Shown: positions 34,064 to 47,568, numbered from the stretch's first letter. The stretch is DNA of 64,000 nt from Mytilisepta virgata (GCA_028015205.1 CM051512.1:4586755-4650754); one strand, 5' to 3'. Made by a program: numbers and translations. Notes: generated from the sequence alone by a model not told the origin.

Positions 34064-34319
34064 TCTTCAGTGAAAATAATATATATTTATCGAAGACAAC
34101 TCTGGCAGACATATACATCTAACATATTCATATACAGAAATTCTAATACACAAATTATTTCATGATGATAAGAAATATTGGGTTCTAAATGAACGATCTA
34201 ATTTTACGTGAAAATGGAAATAATTTTAATACCAGAACCAATGACAACGCAGTCGCAGTTGACGTTTCCATCAGTAAAGATTTTGGTTTCACTGCAGCAA
34301 ATGACCTTTAACCTTTGTA

Positions 34320-34780
34320 AATTGTTTAGTTCGGGTTTTACGGCGTTTTCAGCACATTTGGCTTTTTCGCGGCAGTCAGTTTATATTGGTTGAGGAAGCC
34401 GGAGTACCCGGAGAGAACCATTGACCTTCGGTAGAAAAACTGGCAAACATTAAGATCGGAGTCGAACACACCCCGCTACATGTTAGATTCGAACTGACAA
34501 CCTCAGTGTTGACAGGCTAGTAAAAATAACAATCCAAAGATACTAATATTAGATATAGTCAATTTATACTATGCTGTTTACGACGCATTTCAAGGAGTTA
34601 CTTCTCATCAGCAGCATTAAAACCGAAACATTTGGAAGAGCAAAAACCAAACTTATATTAAACAAGAAGTACTCAACCAAAAATACCGAAATAGGAAGCC
34701 AAATTTCAGCTAAGGAGATCTAGTAACTAGATCATTTGTAATAATATCGAACTACCTAGACCACCCGGCCATCGAGCCCC
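34320..34780 (-). mobile_element. tRNA-derived SINE, family 2, interrupted copy
   Basis: Same parts as 54249-54508: GGCGTTTTCAGCACATTTGG, GGAGTACCCGGAGAGAACCA, GATCGGAGTCGAACACACC, GATTCGAACTGACAACCTC and the tRNA-like head CTACCTAGACCACCCGGCC. The head is split by the repeat at 34521-34720. Orientation: head at the high-coordinate end. Confidence 0.85.
34521..34724 (+). repeat. Interspersed repeat 'AACAATCCAAAGATA' (copy 4) inside a SINE
   Basis: About 200 bp, nearly full length. CTAGTA occurs at both borders (34517-34522 and 34720-34725), consistent with a short target duplication. The flanking SINE matches the intact copy across the gap. Confidence 0.88.
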
Positions 34781-34784
34781 CCTT

Positions 34785-36095
34785 TAGTAAATGCCAAGGT
34801 AAAAATTCTCATATCTTTTGAGTCAATGAGTATTGTTCAAGACTGCAAAGATACAAAAATAAAATGTAAGACTTAATGTCTGTATACACCCCACCATTAT
34901 ATTCACTTACGGGAAATACAACCGAGCAAAATGATCATATAAATCTCACTCCGGGGAGATAGTTTTATTGTCGACCTGGTGACCATTTACAATCACGGGG
35001 AATTGAAAAATGTTTCTTAATTAACTTGACATTTAAAATCATCTTATTCATGATGGCAGTAAAACTTCAATATCTGTTAATTTGCCATTACATTGATTCA
35101 TGCAGTAATCACTTTTATGTGTTTTATTCCGTTGGGGATAATAATACTCTGACATAGTTTTGTAACCAGTATTACGTACAGTAGATTTGTATTTAATAAG
35201 AACAAGTGTTTGATTATCTATGGATGGAAAAGGGAATAATTAATATTCGATCCCCCTTTTTTATATTTTTGCATGCTTGCACGCGTAGATGTATTTTTCG
35301 TCAGGTTGACATGGATACTCTAGACGAATCAAATGATCTCATTACTAGATTTAAATTTATACAGTGAAATAATACAGTCCTACAGTTCTACAGTTGATTC
35401 CTTTGTTACCTCCTCGTCCTTTTCTAAATACATGACGAGAGAGCAGGAGACAGAGTGTGTGTGTGAGGACGGTGACAAATTTTTCCGAGAGATCGTTAAA
35501 CAATACATGATAAATTTATCTATTTCATGGTTTTTTGTTTATGCCAATTACATATTGATGCTATTGTTATAAGTTGGTTGCTTCTGGACTTATCCTTTGC
35601 ACCTGGGGTATGTAATCGGGATATGATCGATGTAATTATTTTAGCACTATTCTGAATATAAACTGTTGAAAGTTTTATGGCCAATAAAGCGCGTGTATTG
35701 TATATAATAAAACGATACAGGTAAGTATATACATGTAGCACCAAACATAAATGTTTATATCTTTAACAATTGTTTAAACAATTGATAAGTAGTGCCGTAT
35801 ATCTGTTAATATTATATCATACAAAATTAGATCTAATATCACTACTCAGTCCAAGGAACAAGTGACGAATAAGTGACGTCAAAATTTCAACGTAATTTTG
35901 CTGCACGTCCTACTTCTGTATACCTATGTCATTTATATATCTATAACCATCACATTGAATTTGAAAATTGAATATCCGGTTTACCCTCCTGATTAAGACA
36001 CAAGTGAACTTGACAATAAGGATTCACCCGTCGGGTTCCTTCGCATGTTAGTACTGGTTAAACAATACAACCTGTTTCCATTCAATCCAATACGG
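34785..36095. other. Non-coding stretch with one short ORF
   Basis: ORF 35333-35572 contains a short acidic segment (TREQETECVCEDGDKFFREI) that looks more protein-like than its neighbours, but I recognise no family and see no good splice sites on both sides. Confidence 0.25.
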
Positions 36096-36099
36096 TAGA

Positions 36100-36246
36100 A
36101 ACCATTTTGATTTTTAGAGGGTTGGGGGGGGGGGGGGGGGTTATGATCAAATGTTTGATCCTGCCTATTTTATTTCGTCAAAATTTTGGTCCTGGATTTT
36201 TTTTTGGACGTTATTGCCGCCTAAATTTTTATTTTCATTTAAGACA
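36100..36246 (+). mobile_element. MITE 'GGAGCAACCATTTGATT' (copy 2, partial)
   Basis: AACCATTTTGATTTTTAGAG, a G17 run (36124-36140), GATCAAATGTTTGATCCTGC and AAATTTTGGTCCTGGATTTT match the left half of 14296-14545. The right end is missing. Confidence 0.8.
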
Positions 36247-36360
36247 CCTTAAAAATGTTAAAAAGGGTAAGACTGGATATCACCTGGAATAAAATGATGA
36301 CGTATGCTTATTATGGGAATTCCAGATCTAAGATAATTTCTTGCCCCCACCAAAATTACA

Positions 36361-36905
36361 CTAGGTCGCTGGGTGTATCCACTTGGTGTGAATCACCACG
36401 GAGTGTACCAATGCTTGGTGTATTAACATTTGGTGTGTATGAACATTGGGTGTGAATCACCTCGGAGTGTACCAATGTTGGATGTGAACCAACGCGGAGG
36501 GTACTAATGCTGGGTGTGTCAACACTGAGGGTAAATTATCACGGAGTGTATCAATGCTGGATTTATCAACACTAGGTGTGAATCGCCACGGAGTGAACCA
36601 ATGCTGGGTGTGAATCATCATGAATCATCATGGAGTGTACCAATGCTGAATGTATCAACACTGGGTGTGAATCACCATGGAGGTTCTGATGCTGGGTGTA
36701 TCAACACTGGGTGTGAATCACCACGAAGGGTATCAACACTGGGTGTGAATCACCGTGGGATGAACCAATGCTGGGTGTATCAACACTGGGTGTGAATCAA
36801 CGCCGATTGTACCAATGCTGGGTGTATCAACACTGGATGTGAACCATCGCGTGAAGAATCAACGCGGAGTGTACCAAGGTTGGGTCTATGAACACTGCAT
36901 GTGAA
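36361..36905. repeat. Minisatellite with alternating short motifs
   Basis: Built from variants of ACCAATGCTGGGTGTATCAA and CACTGGGTGTGAATCACCAC plus GGAGTGT, in a variable order with deletions. A higher-order period near 45-50 bp is visible but irregular. The small ORFs here are its translation. Confidence 0.9.
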
Positions 36906-37207
36906 TCAACGCTGGGTGTACCAAGGTAGTCTGTGTTCCAAAGAGGGGTGTAAAACAATCTTGCAAGAAAGGTTCTTGATGGCACCATATAAAAGACGTG
37001 TGTGTAACAGATGCGACACTAGGAAAAAAAAGCACTGAACAAATTAACATCCTAAACCAGTCAAAACCAAATACCCCAAATCTAATCATTTCAACCTACC
37101 GTTATAGATGACAAAATAACGAAAAAGGTTTACTCTCGCTTCCTCTTGGTTGATGTGGCTTTAAAAATATTTAGAAATAACAGGAAATTTGGGTAATAAG
37201 GGCAAAC

Positions 37208-37384
37208 TACAGTTGACTCTCGTTATCTCAAAGTGGAAGAGACCAACAAAAATAGTTTGAGATAACAGGAGTTTGAGATATCAGGAGGAAACATAGTGCA
37301 AAGTTAATCTAGGGACCAACACATTACTCTAAGATATAAGGAGTTTTGAGATAAAAGATTTTAAGATAAGGAGAGTCAATTGTA
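37208..37384. mobile_element. pogo/mariner-like MITE
   Basis: TACAGTTGACTCTCGTTATC at the left, GATAAGGAGAGTCAATTGTA at the right, with TA at both ends. Inner short repeats GAGATAACAGGAGTTTGAGA. The ends resemble pogo-type DNA transposon termini (inference). Confidence 0.8.
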
Positions 37385-40100
37385 TTATTTTTGGGATAAA
37401 ATCTAATTTGAAATAACAGTTATTTTGAAAAAAAGACCAAACTATGCATCGTTTAATTTGAAAGTAAAGTTAGAAATATTGCGCCCCTTTTTATATACAT
37501 GTATGTGTTCAACTTTTGGTATAGCCAGTAACACAATATATATCTAGTAATTATATATGTGGAAGATACATGTGCTTTACACTGCTATGTATTAAAACAT
37601 TTGTAATTCATACTTCAATGGCTATTTTGTTACGTTTAAAATAACATTTAAATTATTCATAGGAAATCTTCATTTAGGCCTCTAACAAAATCTATATAAA
37701 ATATCAAATTTCTTGAAGCGTGAACTAAGCATGAAGTGAACAGATTTGTATAATCACAAGCACTGAAAACGAAACATAAATTTCTGTGCAGTGAACTGAA
37801 TAATTCCACATCCCAAATATACATGTAGCTCGAATTATTAATTAATTTATTTATTTACAAGTTTGGCTGTTTATATAAATATACGACGTGATTTATTCTA
37901 TTTTTCTGAAGAAAAAAAATTCATTCAATAAATTTTATTTTTTCGATGAAAAATGTTGACTATAGTTGCTATTCTGGATTGTAATTTATTTATTTATTTA
38001 TTTGACTGCTTGTTTGTTCGTTTACTTATGAATGTTTATTTATGTATCAATTGTTATATGTATTTATCTATTCATTAAACAATAAAAATAATCAATATAA
38101 ATAGCCAATAAGACCTTTCCTCCTCAGTACACGTGTATATGTAATAAGTGTATATTTCTGCAATAGAAATGACTAATTAGGTTAAGTTTATTGCATGTAT
38201 AAAAATATCTACATATTGGACAGATCCCCTGACTTTTCCTCAGATTACAGGCATATATGTACCTATGACTAGATCTACACGTACTTTTGACTACATGTAA
38301 GATAGTTTAAATTTCATTGAATACCGTTCGAAGGATGAAGTTTGGTCAAATCTAAAGGGTATTAAGTTTTTTTTACTCTTGTTAAAAAAGGTCTAGATTT
38401 TTCATAAAGACGAAATGGTATTATTCGTTTTAATAATTAAATCATAATTTTATTAACCGGATTGACAAGCGGAAAAATTATGTTATTAATTCAGTGAGTT
38501 AAAGCGGACGGGCGAGCAGCTAAAAAAAAGCGATAAAAAGAAAGCCCCAGCTTGTTGACATCTCATTACCTGTTTTATTTACAAGTTATAATATTTTGGG
38601 ATCAAGGGATGTATCAAATAAGTAAATCTATATTGCATAATGTAAAACTGAACACATTATAAAGAGAATTTGTTTTGACAGGACGTGTGCACCATTTATT
38701 TACTTGACTGGACGTGTGCACCGTTTATTTACTTGTCAACTGAATTATTAGTCAACACTCGTATGTCACAACCACTTTTTTACATCTCTCTCTACATAAT
38801 GTCTAAAATACAATTTAGATTTAACATTAAAATTTATAAAGTTAAAAGAAAAAGAGTTAAAATAGCGAAATATATAAATTCAACCTTACCCTGCCTATAA
38901 AGTCCACCTGTATATTTATTTTGTATCATTAATTGGTATCAGACTACAGAATGTGTCCTATATATATAATCAGTCAATCATCTATCATATTAAATTTCCC
39001 TTAATAAACATGATAAAAATCGGCACAGATCATATATTGTATTTACCTGCTATTTATAACAAAATTAATTTAATATAGTTAGGTATTATCAGCATAAATA
39101 AATATAGCTAATAAATTTCTTTATTAAATAAAAAAATGTGAAGAATACTCGTATTATATGTACACCCCCCTTTTCTGGAGAGATATAATAATGTTAATAT
39201 ATTTTTTTACTAATCTAAAGAAAGACAATTTATCTTAAAAAGTTTGTTTTAAGCATGGCCACAAAATAAAATAAAAATCATGTTAATCTCTCCCGAGATA
39301 AATATAAAATAAATAAAATTAATATATTAGAAACAGGCATGCTTCTTTAGAGTAAATAAAAACCAACCCCACTTTCTCATAATTAAACACTTCAATTTTC
39401 TCATTAAATCTGGTTTAATTATCAGCCTATTATAGCGTATGGCACGGCCAAGTTGCAAAATTAGAAACTCTTGTTGCTATGGGTCTCAATGACGTAAATT
39501 AATCATTGGTGTAACTGTAATGCTTGAGTTCGGAGGCGTCTCATCTCCTGCGCCTGAAGTCGTTTTCTTGAAGGAGATTTAATTTTTTTTCTTAAAATCT
39601 ATTGAGAAATTTAATATATTTATATATATAATAATTTATATATATAATTAATTTATATAATTAAAATATATAAACGTTACGACTTACCTTACATAATAAC
39701 AGAGCTATCGTACTGGTTAACCAACTATAGTCTGTATCAGAAATCCTAATCAATATTCAACCCTAATAACAGTGTACGTGATGGAATAGTTATTCCAAAA
39801 TTGGAACGCTAAATTAACATGTGAATATTGTTATTCGATCTATATGCGACGGATGCGTTAAAGAGAGCAATTAAAAATTAAAAATTTATATTATCATTTT
39901 TCTATTGGTTTAACATCAGTTATCATCAAACAAGTATATGCAAGAGAGGTCCATATTTAATTGCTGCAATTCCAAGTGGAACCAAGTCTATTTCATAGTT
40001 TGTCTAAATTGATTTATTTTCAAAAACGTAGGACATAAAAAACGGTAACTTTCTACACTTCATCTGAGTCTTTTCTATATATGCGAATTCTACACGTGGG
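37385..40100. other. Very AT-rich DNA, no gene seen
   Basis: Contains (TTTA)n at 37985-38006, an AT-only stretch around 39600-39675 and a 30-bp duplication of GGACGTGTGCACC...TTTATTTACTTG at 38681-38733. No repeats shared with the rest of the window were recognised. Confidence 0.5.
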
Positions 40101-40106
40101 AGGAAA

Positions 40107-40122
40107 GGGGGGGGGGGGGGGG
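40107..40122. repeat. G16 homopolymer
   Basis: Sixteen consecutive G in AT-rich DNA, without an associated repeat match. Confidence 0.9.
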
Positions 40123-42138
40123 TATTTTAATAGATTTACATAGACAAATAAATACTGCATATGCATATTCTTGTGCGCAATTATAAGCACAATCGTTTAC
40201 TAATAGATTAATTAAACCCATCTATTTGAAATAAAAATTACAAGTAAAGAATTATTAAAGTTTTCACAATGACTATAGTCATCAATAGATATGGGATGTG
40301 ATGTGAAAAACCCTGATACCTACATTTCATAAATCAAAGGAAAGCAAATTATTTTTAATTGCCAGTGATGCTCATTTGGGATTCATAAATTTTATTGGAT
40401 ACATTGTACCTGACTTTAGCCGGAGTTTCCTTCAAACTCCATGATTGAATAATTTTTCCACAAAAATTACCCATAACTAACCACAAGTGTCTACTTCAAA
40501 GCTAATTTCTGATACCGTAGAAGTTGCAAACATTTGACTGCCATTTTTTGTGCTGACACTTGGAGTTAGTATTATTATTACGTGATTTATCAGGACTGTT
40601 AAAGTGTCCAGGGGTTGTGATACGAGTCCTGATTGTATGGATATCATCACATGGACTAAACATTCCAAAACGTACATTTTATCATATGTTTAATATATTT
40701 AGCGTTTCTACGCCCATATGATGCATCCGGAAGTTAACTTGTCATATCCAAAAATCCAGATCAAGCCTATCGTGAATTGTTGCAGCATAAAAACCCGCAG
40801 CTTTTTTGTTTCTTTTATCCTTTACTTTTAATGTGATTCTATTACGTCACAAATATGGAATGCTATGTTCCAAATAAAAGATTGGTAATGTTTTCAATGC
40901 TGATGATTTAAAATCGGACATTGTTTCTTTCCCGTAACAGTTCCAATACTGCTCAGGACAAATTATTAAATGATTCTGGAGAGAAAGTGGTAAAATTTGT
41001 GGGTGACATGCGCAAGGGTAAAATTCGTATGTCAGTCACACCGGAAATATATATGATAAAGAGCAGCTTCTGACACCTCATTTTCCGTATCAGTCCCGAT
41101 ATCAAACCCTTAACCCATACCAGCCCTTGATCAAGCTGATATGGGAGTCTAGGAATGATATTGCAACTGATGGAAATACGGGTGTAATAATCTATATCTT
41201 ATTAATATAGGAATGTTATGGATAATTCTTGACCTAAAATCTCTACATCCGCGAGAAAAAAGTCCAAGGAAATTCTTTGCTTTCTATCTGCTGAAAGATA
41301 ACAGCTACAAGGTCAGTCAGCATATAACACACAATAAATAACATATTACAACAAATAGACGGTCATAATCTGCCCGACAACCCTGTTTACATGGGTTTGT
41401 TATAATGAGCTAATTAAATCAGTGATGGTCTACATAATAAGTATACCGTTAGACAGTAAAGGTTATTTCTGATCTTTTATAATATTTAATAACGCACTTC
41501 TGTCTTTCTATTTTATGATTTATTTATATAAATAAATAAATGAATATAAATATTAATATTCAATATAGAATATCAAAAGTAGAAAAAAAATAAGAAAATA
41601 AAATTTAAAAAAATAAAATAAAAGCTTGCAACTTTCAAAATATATCTGACAATGTCAATTCCATAATTACACAAACTTTAATTTTTTGAGATTATAACAT
41701 GTACAAATGTAGCAAAAAAGTTATAAAAAAAATGAATATATTTTAATAGAATTGCATATACGGAATAGACTGTATACACAATGCTTTTCCTGAAAAAAAT
41801 ACTTCATCAGGTAAACTAGTCATCATGTCAAAAGCCGAAGTATCAAAGCACCGTGAACACGTAATCGAACGGATCCTTATTTTCAGTTCTTGTCCAATCT
41901 AGTATTTAGCCTCGCGAAAAGCTAGGCAAACGGGAAAAAATATACTGCACAGTTTTGTTCAAGAGGCCACCAGTAACTGGTTTCCATGATCAAAATATTG
42001 ATTTTCAGTTCTATTCTGATACTTTCAAAACATTATATGCAAGTTCAAGTAAAAATATCGAATATATACAAATCAAAGTATGTGAATATACATATGTTTT
42101 TATTTGGAATGGAAAATGTAAGAATTTAATAAGAATGT
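40123..42138. other. AT-rich DNA, no confident gene
   Basis: A minus-strand frame at 40477-40677 ends in SEISFEVDTCG before a GTTAGT donor-like site, but has no recognisable domain. The A/T-rich block 41515-41640 is low complexity. Confidence 0.35.
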
Positions 42139-42345
42139 CGTAAATTCAAAAATTATTGCGTGCATTTATTATTGCGATTTTGTCATTTTAGGCCAACATT
42201 CGATTTTAATTTTTGCGATATTGATAAAAATACCCCTTCATTCATATAAACAATTCCAAAATGCGAGTTTAAATTATTGCCATTACAACCCTGTCGCATT
42301 TTTCGCAATAATAAAAACATCGCAATAATTTCCGAAATTTACCGT
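42139..42345. mobile_element. MITE 'TACTGTAAATTC' (copy 2, decayed)
   Basis: CGTAAATTCAAAAATTATTG at the left and CAATAATTTCCGAAATTTAC at the right. The interior matches the copy at 22867-23074 in inverse orientation (CCTGTCGCATTTTTCGCAAT). Confidence 0.75.
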
Positions 42346-42879
42346 ACATACTGAGAAAATTGAATACAGAAAACTACTGTACAAATACGTAGCAACTGAT
42401 AGGTTTTTCATTCCTTATTCAAAGCAACGATTTTTAATCATCCAATAATCAACTTATCACTGACATACTGTAATTGAAACTTTTTATCCAAAAATAAAAA
42501 TGAGACTTAAGGTAAATAGGATTAATCTAAAGAAATGTCAGCTGTCGGTAAAATCGAATTACTCCAAGGATTATAAATGAAAATCGTTGACGGAAAGTGT
42601 AAAAGACGGACATTTATTGACGCAATTTCCAGTAACACCAAGCATTCGTAAAATTATCAATCGCTTGCTGAATGTTAAAGGTAGCTTTCTCAATTAATCT
42701 ATTCCATTAGATGTGACAATTTTTAGTTTTACTCCGCTTTGCTCACCGGAAATAATTACGCCATGTACATTTGTTCACTTTGTCACTAAGCAATATTAAA
42801 GACCGTAAGGAAACAAACCAAACAGATGCACGGAAATATAAACTGTTAACACAGAGATATGCCTCGGCTGTCGGCATAA

Positions 42880-43320
42880 AATTCGAAAAAAGACAAGCTG
42901 ATGGAAAGCAGCATTGCTAATTGATTCAAAGTTGCTTGACCATCACATAGAGGGCAGGGCGTCGAAATGGTCGTAAAACCGAGATGTACTGATAGTAACG
43001 TTACTTTATAGAAAATATCATTGATCTATAACAATTAGTTCCTATCAAACAAACTTAATCATGACATTGAAAATTGCTAATTATTTGAAAGTCACTGGAC
43101 CATGACCTAAGGGGCAGGGCCTCGAATTGGTCATCAAACTAAGATGTACTGATAGTAATCCAACTTTAGAGAAAATATCAGTGATCTATCACAAGTGTTT
43201 CCTATCAAACTGTCTTAAGCAGAAAACTAAACAATTGTTGACGTCGTCGTCGTCGTCGACTCGGAAAAGCAAGACCTATGTCTCGCCTTCCGCGACTTTT
43301 GTCACAGGCGAGACAATAAT
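42880..43320 (+). mobile_element. Satellite-bearing (pearl-like) element B
   Basis: Two units of about 160 bp (GAGGGCAGGGCGTCGAAATG near 42950 and GGGGCAGGGCCTCGAATTGG near 43111, each followed by GATGTACTGATAGTAA). Then a (GTC)n run at 43241-43260 and a hairpin TGTCTCGCC...GGCGAGACA at 43279-43315. Same order of parts as element A with a different array sequence. Confidence 0.72.
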
Positions 43321-43552
43321 GGAGGAAGTCAAACAACAAAAACAGATTTAGACGTCTGGATTTCTCTGACGTCAAACGACTTTCCGTCATATTTGCGTTT
43401 CAAGTGGGATTTCATCGCATAAACAAATTATTGGACATTTACATGATTTAGGCGAAAATTAAAGATTTTTTCTTTGTTTCCAGTAACACTCTAAACACTT
43501 ACTAGGATAGATATATTTTGTATGGATCTAAAGAAAGAGAATTTTTTAAAGC

Positions 43553-43860
43553 AGGATAAGGTCAATAATTTAGGATTCTCATGTCAGGCACGACAAGGTC
43601 CAAGTATTCTGAAGGGTTCGCCATGTAAAATATAAAATATTTTATAAGGTCCAATGATTTGGTAATGGTCCGATCATTTTGAAGGGTTTACCATGTCAAG
43701 CAGGATAAGGTCCAATGATTTCGAAGGGTTCGCCATGCATGTGAATCTGGTTAAGGTCCAATGATTTAGAATGGCCAACGATTTAAAGCAGGACTTGGCC
43801 CATTGACTCAAAAGGGTTTACTATGTAAAGTAGGATAAGGTTTAAAGGCATGTTATGATA
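43553..43860. repeat. Degenerate minisatellite
   Basis: Irregular copies built on GCAGGATAAGGTCCAATGAT and GAAGGGTTCGCCATG. Units vary in length and many are partial. Confidence 0.75.
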
Positions 43861-46800
43861 ATGGAATGGTCAAGTTATTAAGCATATTGAGGGTTAGACC
43901 AAAACAAGTTCATTCTATGTTGGCGTCAGCGCCCGCAATGGGTTTTCTTCATTTCTTTACAAAATAAACAAGGTAAAGTTTGCGTATTTGCCGACAAAAT
44001 CCGGAAATTCGTCGTTGTTCCGTCTGCTGAATGTACAGTACATGTAGGTGTTATATAAGTTTAATAACATGTCTTTTTTATGTCTAATATCGAAATTTCA
44101 TTAAAAAGAATCTGCATATGATGGCTGGAAATGAATGGTTAGTCAATTTCTACAACTTTACTTTGATGCCTCTAAAATCTACATGGTTTAGGTCAAGGAA
44201 AGTTCGGTTTTACTGCCAGTTTTCATATTTGTTTTATTTTGCTTTTTGTTTGTTTCCCTCGTACCCTCCTCCATTTGAAGAAAAACCCGTATGGATTTGG
44301 AAGGATCCAACTTGTCAAGCAAGATAACGTTCACGGGAGTTAAAGGGTTGTGTTCAGTAAATATTTCTATATTTAACTTACAGTGTTATCGTTTAAAGTC
44401 GAGACTCCAGTTTAGTATTCCTAAAATACTCACTGTACGGATCAAATCCGAAAAAAAATTAATGAGAATACCCTATAGGGCCTTTATAAATTTGTAAAAC
44501 AGTTCAAGTCTATTTCACGATGTTAGATTTTCACTAAAAGTTCAACTGAGAGTAATTAAAACCGACTATATCACATTAAAAATAACGTAAGCATATAACG
44601 GAGTATTGCATCAATACACGAAGAAAGTCTGAACAAGATGAAATGATATCTGCGTGTTTTATCTTATCAAATGGTGCTGAAATAATTACGATATAACATG
44701 ATAACTACCTTAATAACAAGATAATAAACTCCAATTATATGATCAGTTAAGCAAAGATCTATAACGATAATTGTCGCATTTACGTGTGAACGATCTGCTT
44801 TCTGACTGGTCATTAGTGAAATCTTGGCACAAAAAATTGCGACGGATTGAAAGATCCGATTATCTACCGAAATGTTGCGTCAAACGATTAATCGTAGTAA
44901 ATTACTGAACAACAAGTATGGTTTATAAAGAATGTAAAAAGATATATTTGATTGCACCATATAAAACGTTTTTATTACTTTATTATAATCAATAAAATAT
45001 AGTCTGGCTTTCTTCTCTCAGCACTCTTCATAACAGCGGACTTAAAGAAAAAAACAAACCACAAGCTAATTTGTCGCATGACATTTCGGATGATCTGTTC
45101 AAGTATATTTTTATTGTTTATTTTAAATATTAACTATCACGTTTTTTTTTAGTTCTGTCTAATGCAACACTGAAACTATTCTTCATTTATAAATTCAATA
45201 AGGGAATTAAAGGCGAATCGGGTTGTGTAAATATCAGAAACCCAGACATGACACTCTCCAGCTACTTTGCCGTTGCAATAGATATACAATGATCGCCCCC
45301 GCCCCGCCTTCCTTCGCCCTTAAAATAATGTCTGATGAAGAGAAGAGAAAGGGTAAATAATGTCACACTCACCTATACTCTTCTTTATATAGCATTTTAT
45401 GACTTATACTTCAAGGGAGTTGTCTACCTTTCCGGATACGCCTACTGGTTTGTTGTATTAAAGAACTAGATAGAAACGTCTTTTATTAAACATTCTCTTT
45501 TTAAACTTCACATTCAAGTTTTATAATAAGTGTGAAAGCAAAACTTACTTGAATATTTATGAAATTTAAATTAGCAAACTGTACAAACACGTTGTATTTA
45601 CAAATCACCACAGATTAACAATTGGTTACAGTTTACTTGTAAGATTCGGTAAACGTAAATCCATAAAGGGAAACAATTAGTTTTAGATTATGGTTCGTGA
45701 AAATTCGGAATGATTTTCTAAAATGTGGTTTACAATAGACACGAGGAGGATGAGGATTGCTACAATCCAACCCATTCACAGACCCGGACTCAACCTCGGA
45801 CGCTGTAGTTCAACATCAAGGCCGTCGCAGGTTCCTGTGATTCTGTACAAATAATTATTAACCAGTTGTGAAAAATATGTGTCATAGAATGGTTTTGATT
45901 TAATTGATCCTGTATTATGTCCTCGGACAAGTCGTATTGGGCCTCGGTAAAACCCATTCTATAACCCTATAGTATCGCTTTATAACATAACCTTACCGAA
46001 CTTAAATAAAACCTTCACATCGTCGAGTGACGGATATTTCAAACTATTTGTAATCAGAATATTTTTCGTATGACAATGTATTGACCGGAAGTTGTTAACT
46101 TTAAAAGTACATGTATAGAATACCATACTTTGCTACGAACAGAAATACATATATATTATGATTAACAAGATAACATATTTTAAAAGTTAATTGTAAACCC
46201 TCACACAAGCTCTTTTTATTATTAACATGCTTTCAATCTTGCTAATACACGCCAACTGCCTACATGTAAGAGTTGTGAATTTCAGGTTGGCAAGTGGTCT
46301 TAAATTGTTAATCTCAAAATCATGAATAACAAAAAATCGTGGATTTTATAAAGTGACGACATGTGCTCGACCTCCTTTTTAAAATTTGTCCATAATTAAA
46401 TCCCCTTCACTTTTCGTAAAAATCGACATCTCATACATTTCTACCAACAACCATCAAATTAATTTTATACAAAACATAATAATTTTGGAAAATTCGTACA
46501 ATTACATATGTACTTACCAGGGAAGCCATTTTCCACCGAACAGAGATGTATACATATTTTATTTAACGGTAAGAAATTCTTAAAGGTTAATTTCATTTAA
46601 ATGGATCCTCAAGCTAAATATTTCATTCATAAATTTATCATTAAATACAAATATTCTAGGTCGATTTTAATAACCGTTAAATTTGTACATATTCTTTTTG
46701 TGTTTGATATTATACATATGTTTGGTACAGTGAAGTTATGAATCGAAAAAAAAATGCTCGTTTCTAATATTTTAGAACTTCTTTATTCGATTTTTACGGA

Positions 46801-47000
46801 CTTGAATAGAACATGCACTAATGTATGAGGAAAAAATAAAATTAAAAAAAAAATTAAAAAACTAATAAACATGTCTGACTTATTTTATTTAAGAGATATT
46901 TCTGCTTATAGAGAAAGACAAATGGCAAAATGAAATATTTTTTTTGCATCTATGTATTCAAAAGAGAAGAGGGCGTGTGTTTTAATCTTTTGACTGAAGA
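43861..47000. other. Mostly single-copy-looking DNA, no confident gene
   Basis: AT-rich; small frames at 44118-44327 and 44291-44497 show no domain. A minus-strand ATGGCTTCCCTG|GTAAGT at 46529-46512 looks like a start exon, but no partner exon was found. Confidence 0.35.
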
Positions 47001-47216
47001 GTGTTTTTTTAAAAGTACATGTAATATCTTTTGTAATTACACCTTATGTAAGAATCCTGGGTTTTGATTGGTTGGTAGCCAGTGTATTTTTCACCAATTT
47101 AATTTCATCAAATGAATATCGTTCATTTTTAAACAGCGCCGGGGTATATGCAAAAAGGATATGCCTTTTTTACCCTCTCTGCCGTGGTATTTGCCAAAAA
47201 ATACTCTATCCGACTG

Positions 47217-47492
47217 AACCACCTCGGTGGTCTTGTGGTAGCGTGCTCGCCCCGAGTGCGGAAGGTCGCGGGTTCGATCCCCGGTCGGGTCAAACCAAAG
47301 ATATTAAAATTGGTATTTGCTGCTTCTCCGTCAAGCACGCGGCATCTAAGAGTAAGAGCAAAGACTGGTCGGCTCGGAGTCAGTATAATGTGTCCGAGTG
47401 AGGTGATATGTCTTCCTGCGGACAATTACCTCGTGAGATATGCACCTGGTTGCCACTGGACTTTAAACAATAATTCATCCACCCATCCATCA
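47217..47492 (+). mobile_element. tRNA-derived SINE, family 1, internally deleted copy
   Basis: Flanked by a 12-bp duplication TCTATCCGACTG (47205-47216 and 47493-47504). The tRNA-like head (47218-47292) has a box A region (GGTAGCGTGCTCGCC) and box B GGTTCGATCCC. The body includes GCTTCTCCGTCAAGCACGCG; the tail TTGCCACTGGACTTTAAACA ends in CATC repeats. About 75 bp present in the copy at 55780 is missing. Transcribed, if at all, by RNA polymerase III. Confidence 0.93.
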
Positions 47493-47568
47493 TCTATCCG
47501 ACTGGACGCTTGTAATGTCACGATCATCAATGCGTTTTGTACGTTAACATTCGGTGTAATTAAACAGA

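Noticed and set aside
40477..40677. Possible extracellular-domain exon on the minus strand ending SEISFEVDTCG
   Set aside because: Cysteine spacing and motifs do not fit CUB or another domain I know, and the acceptor is poor.
46512..46529. First coding exon ATGGCTTCCCTG|GTAAGT on the minus strand
   Set aside because: Same reason; no partner exons found downstream.
47218..47292. A tRNA gene
   Set aside because: It has box A and box B but is the head of a SINE with tail and target duplication; a second copy with a damaged box B exists at 55780-56130.
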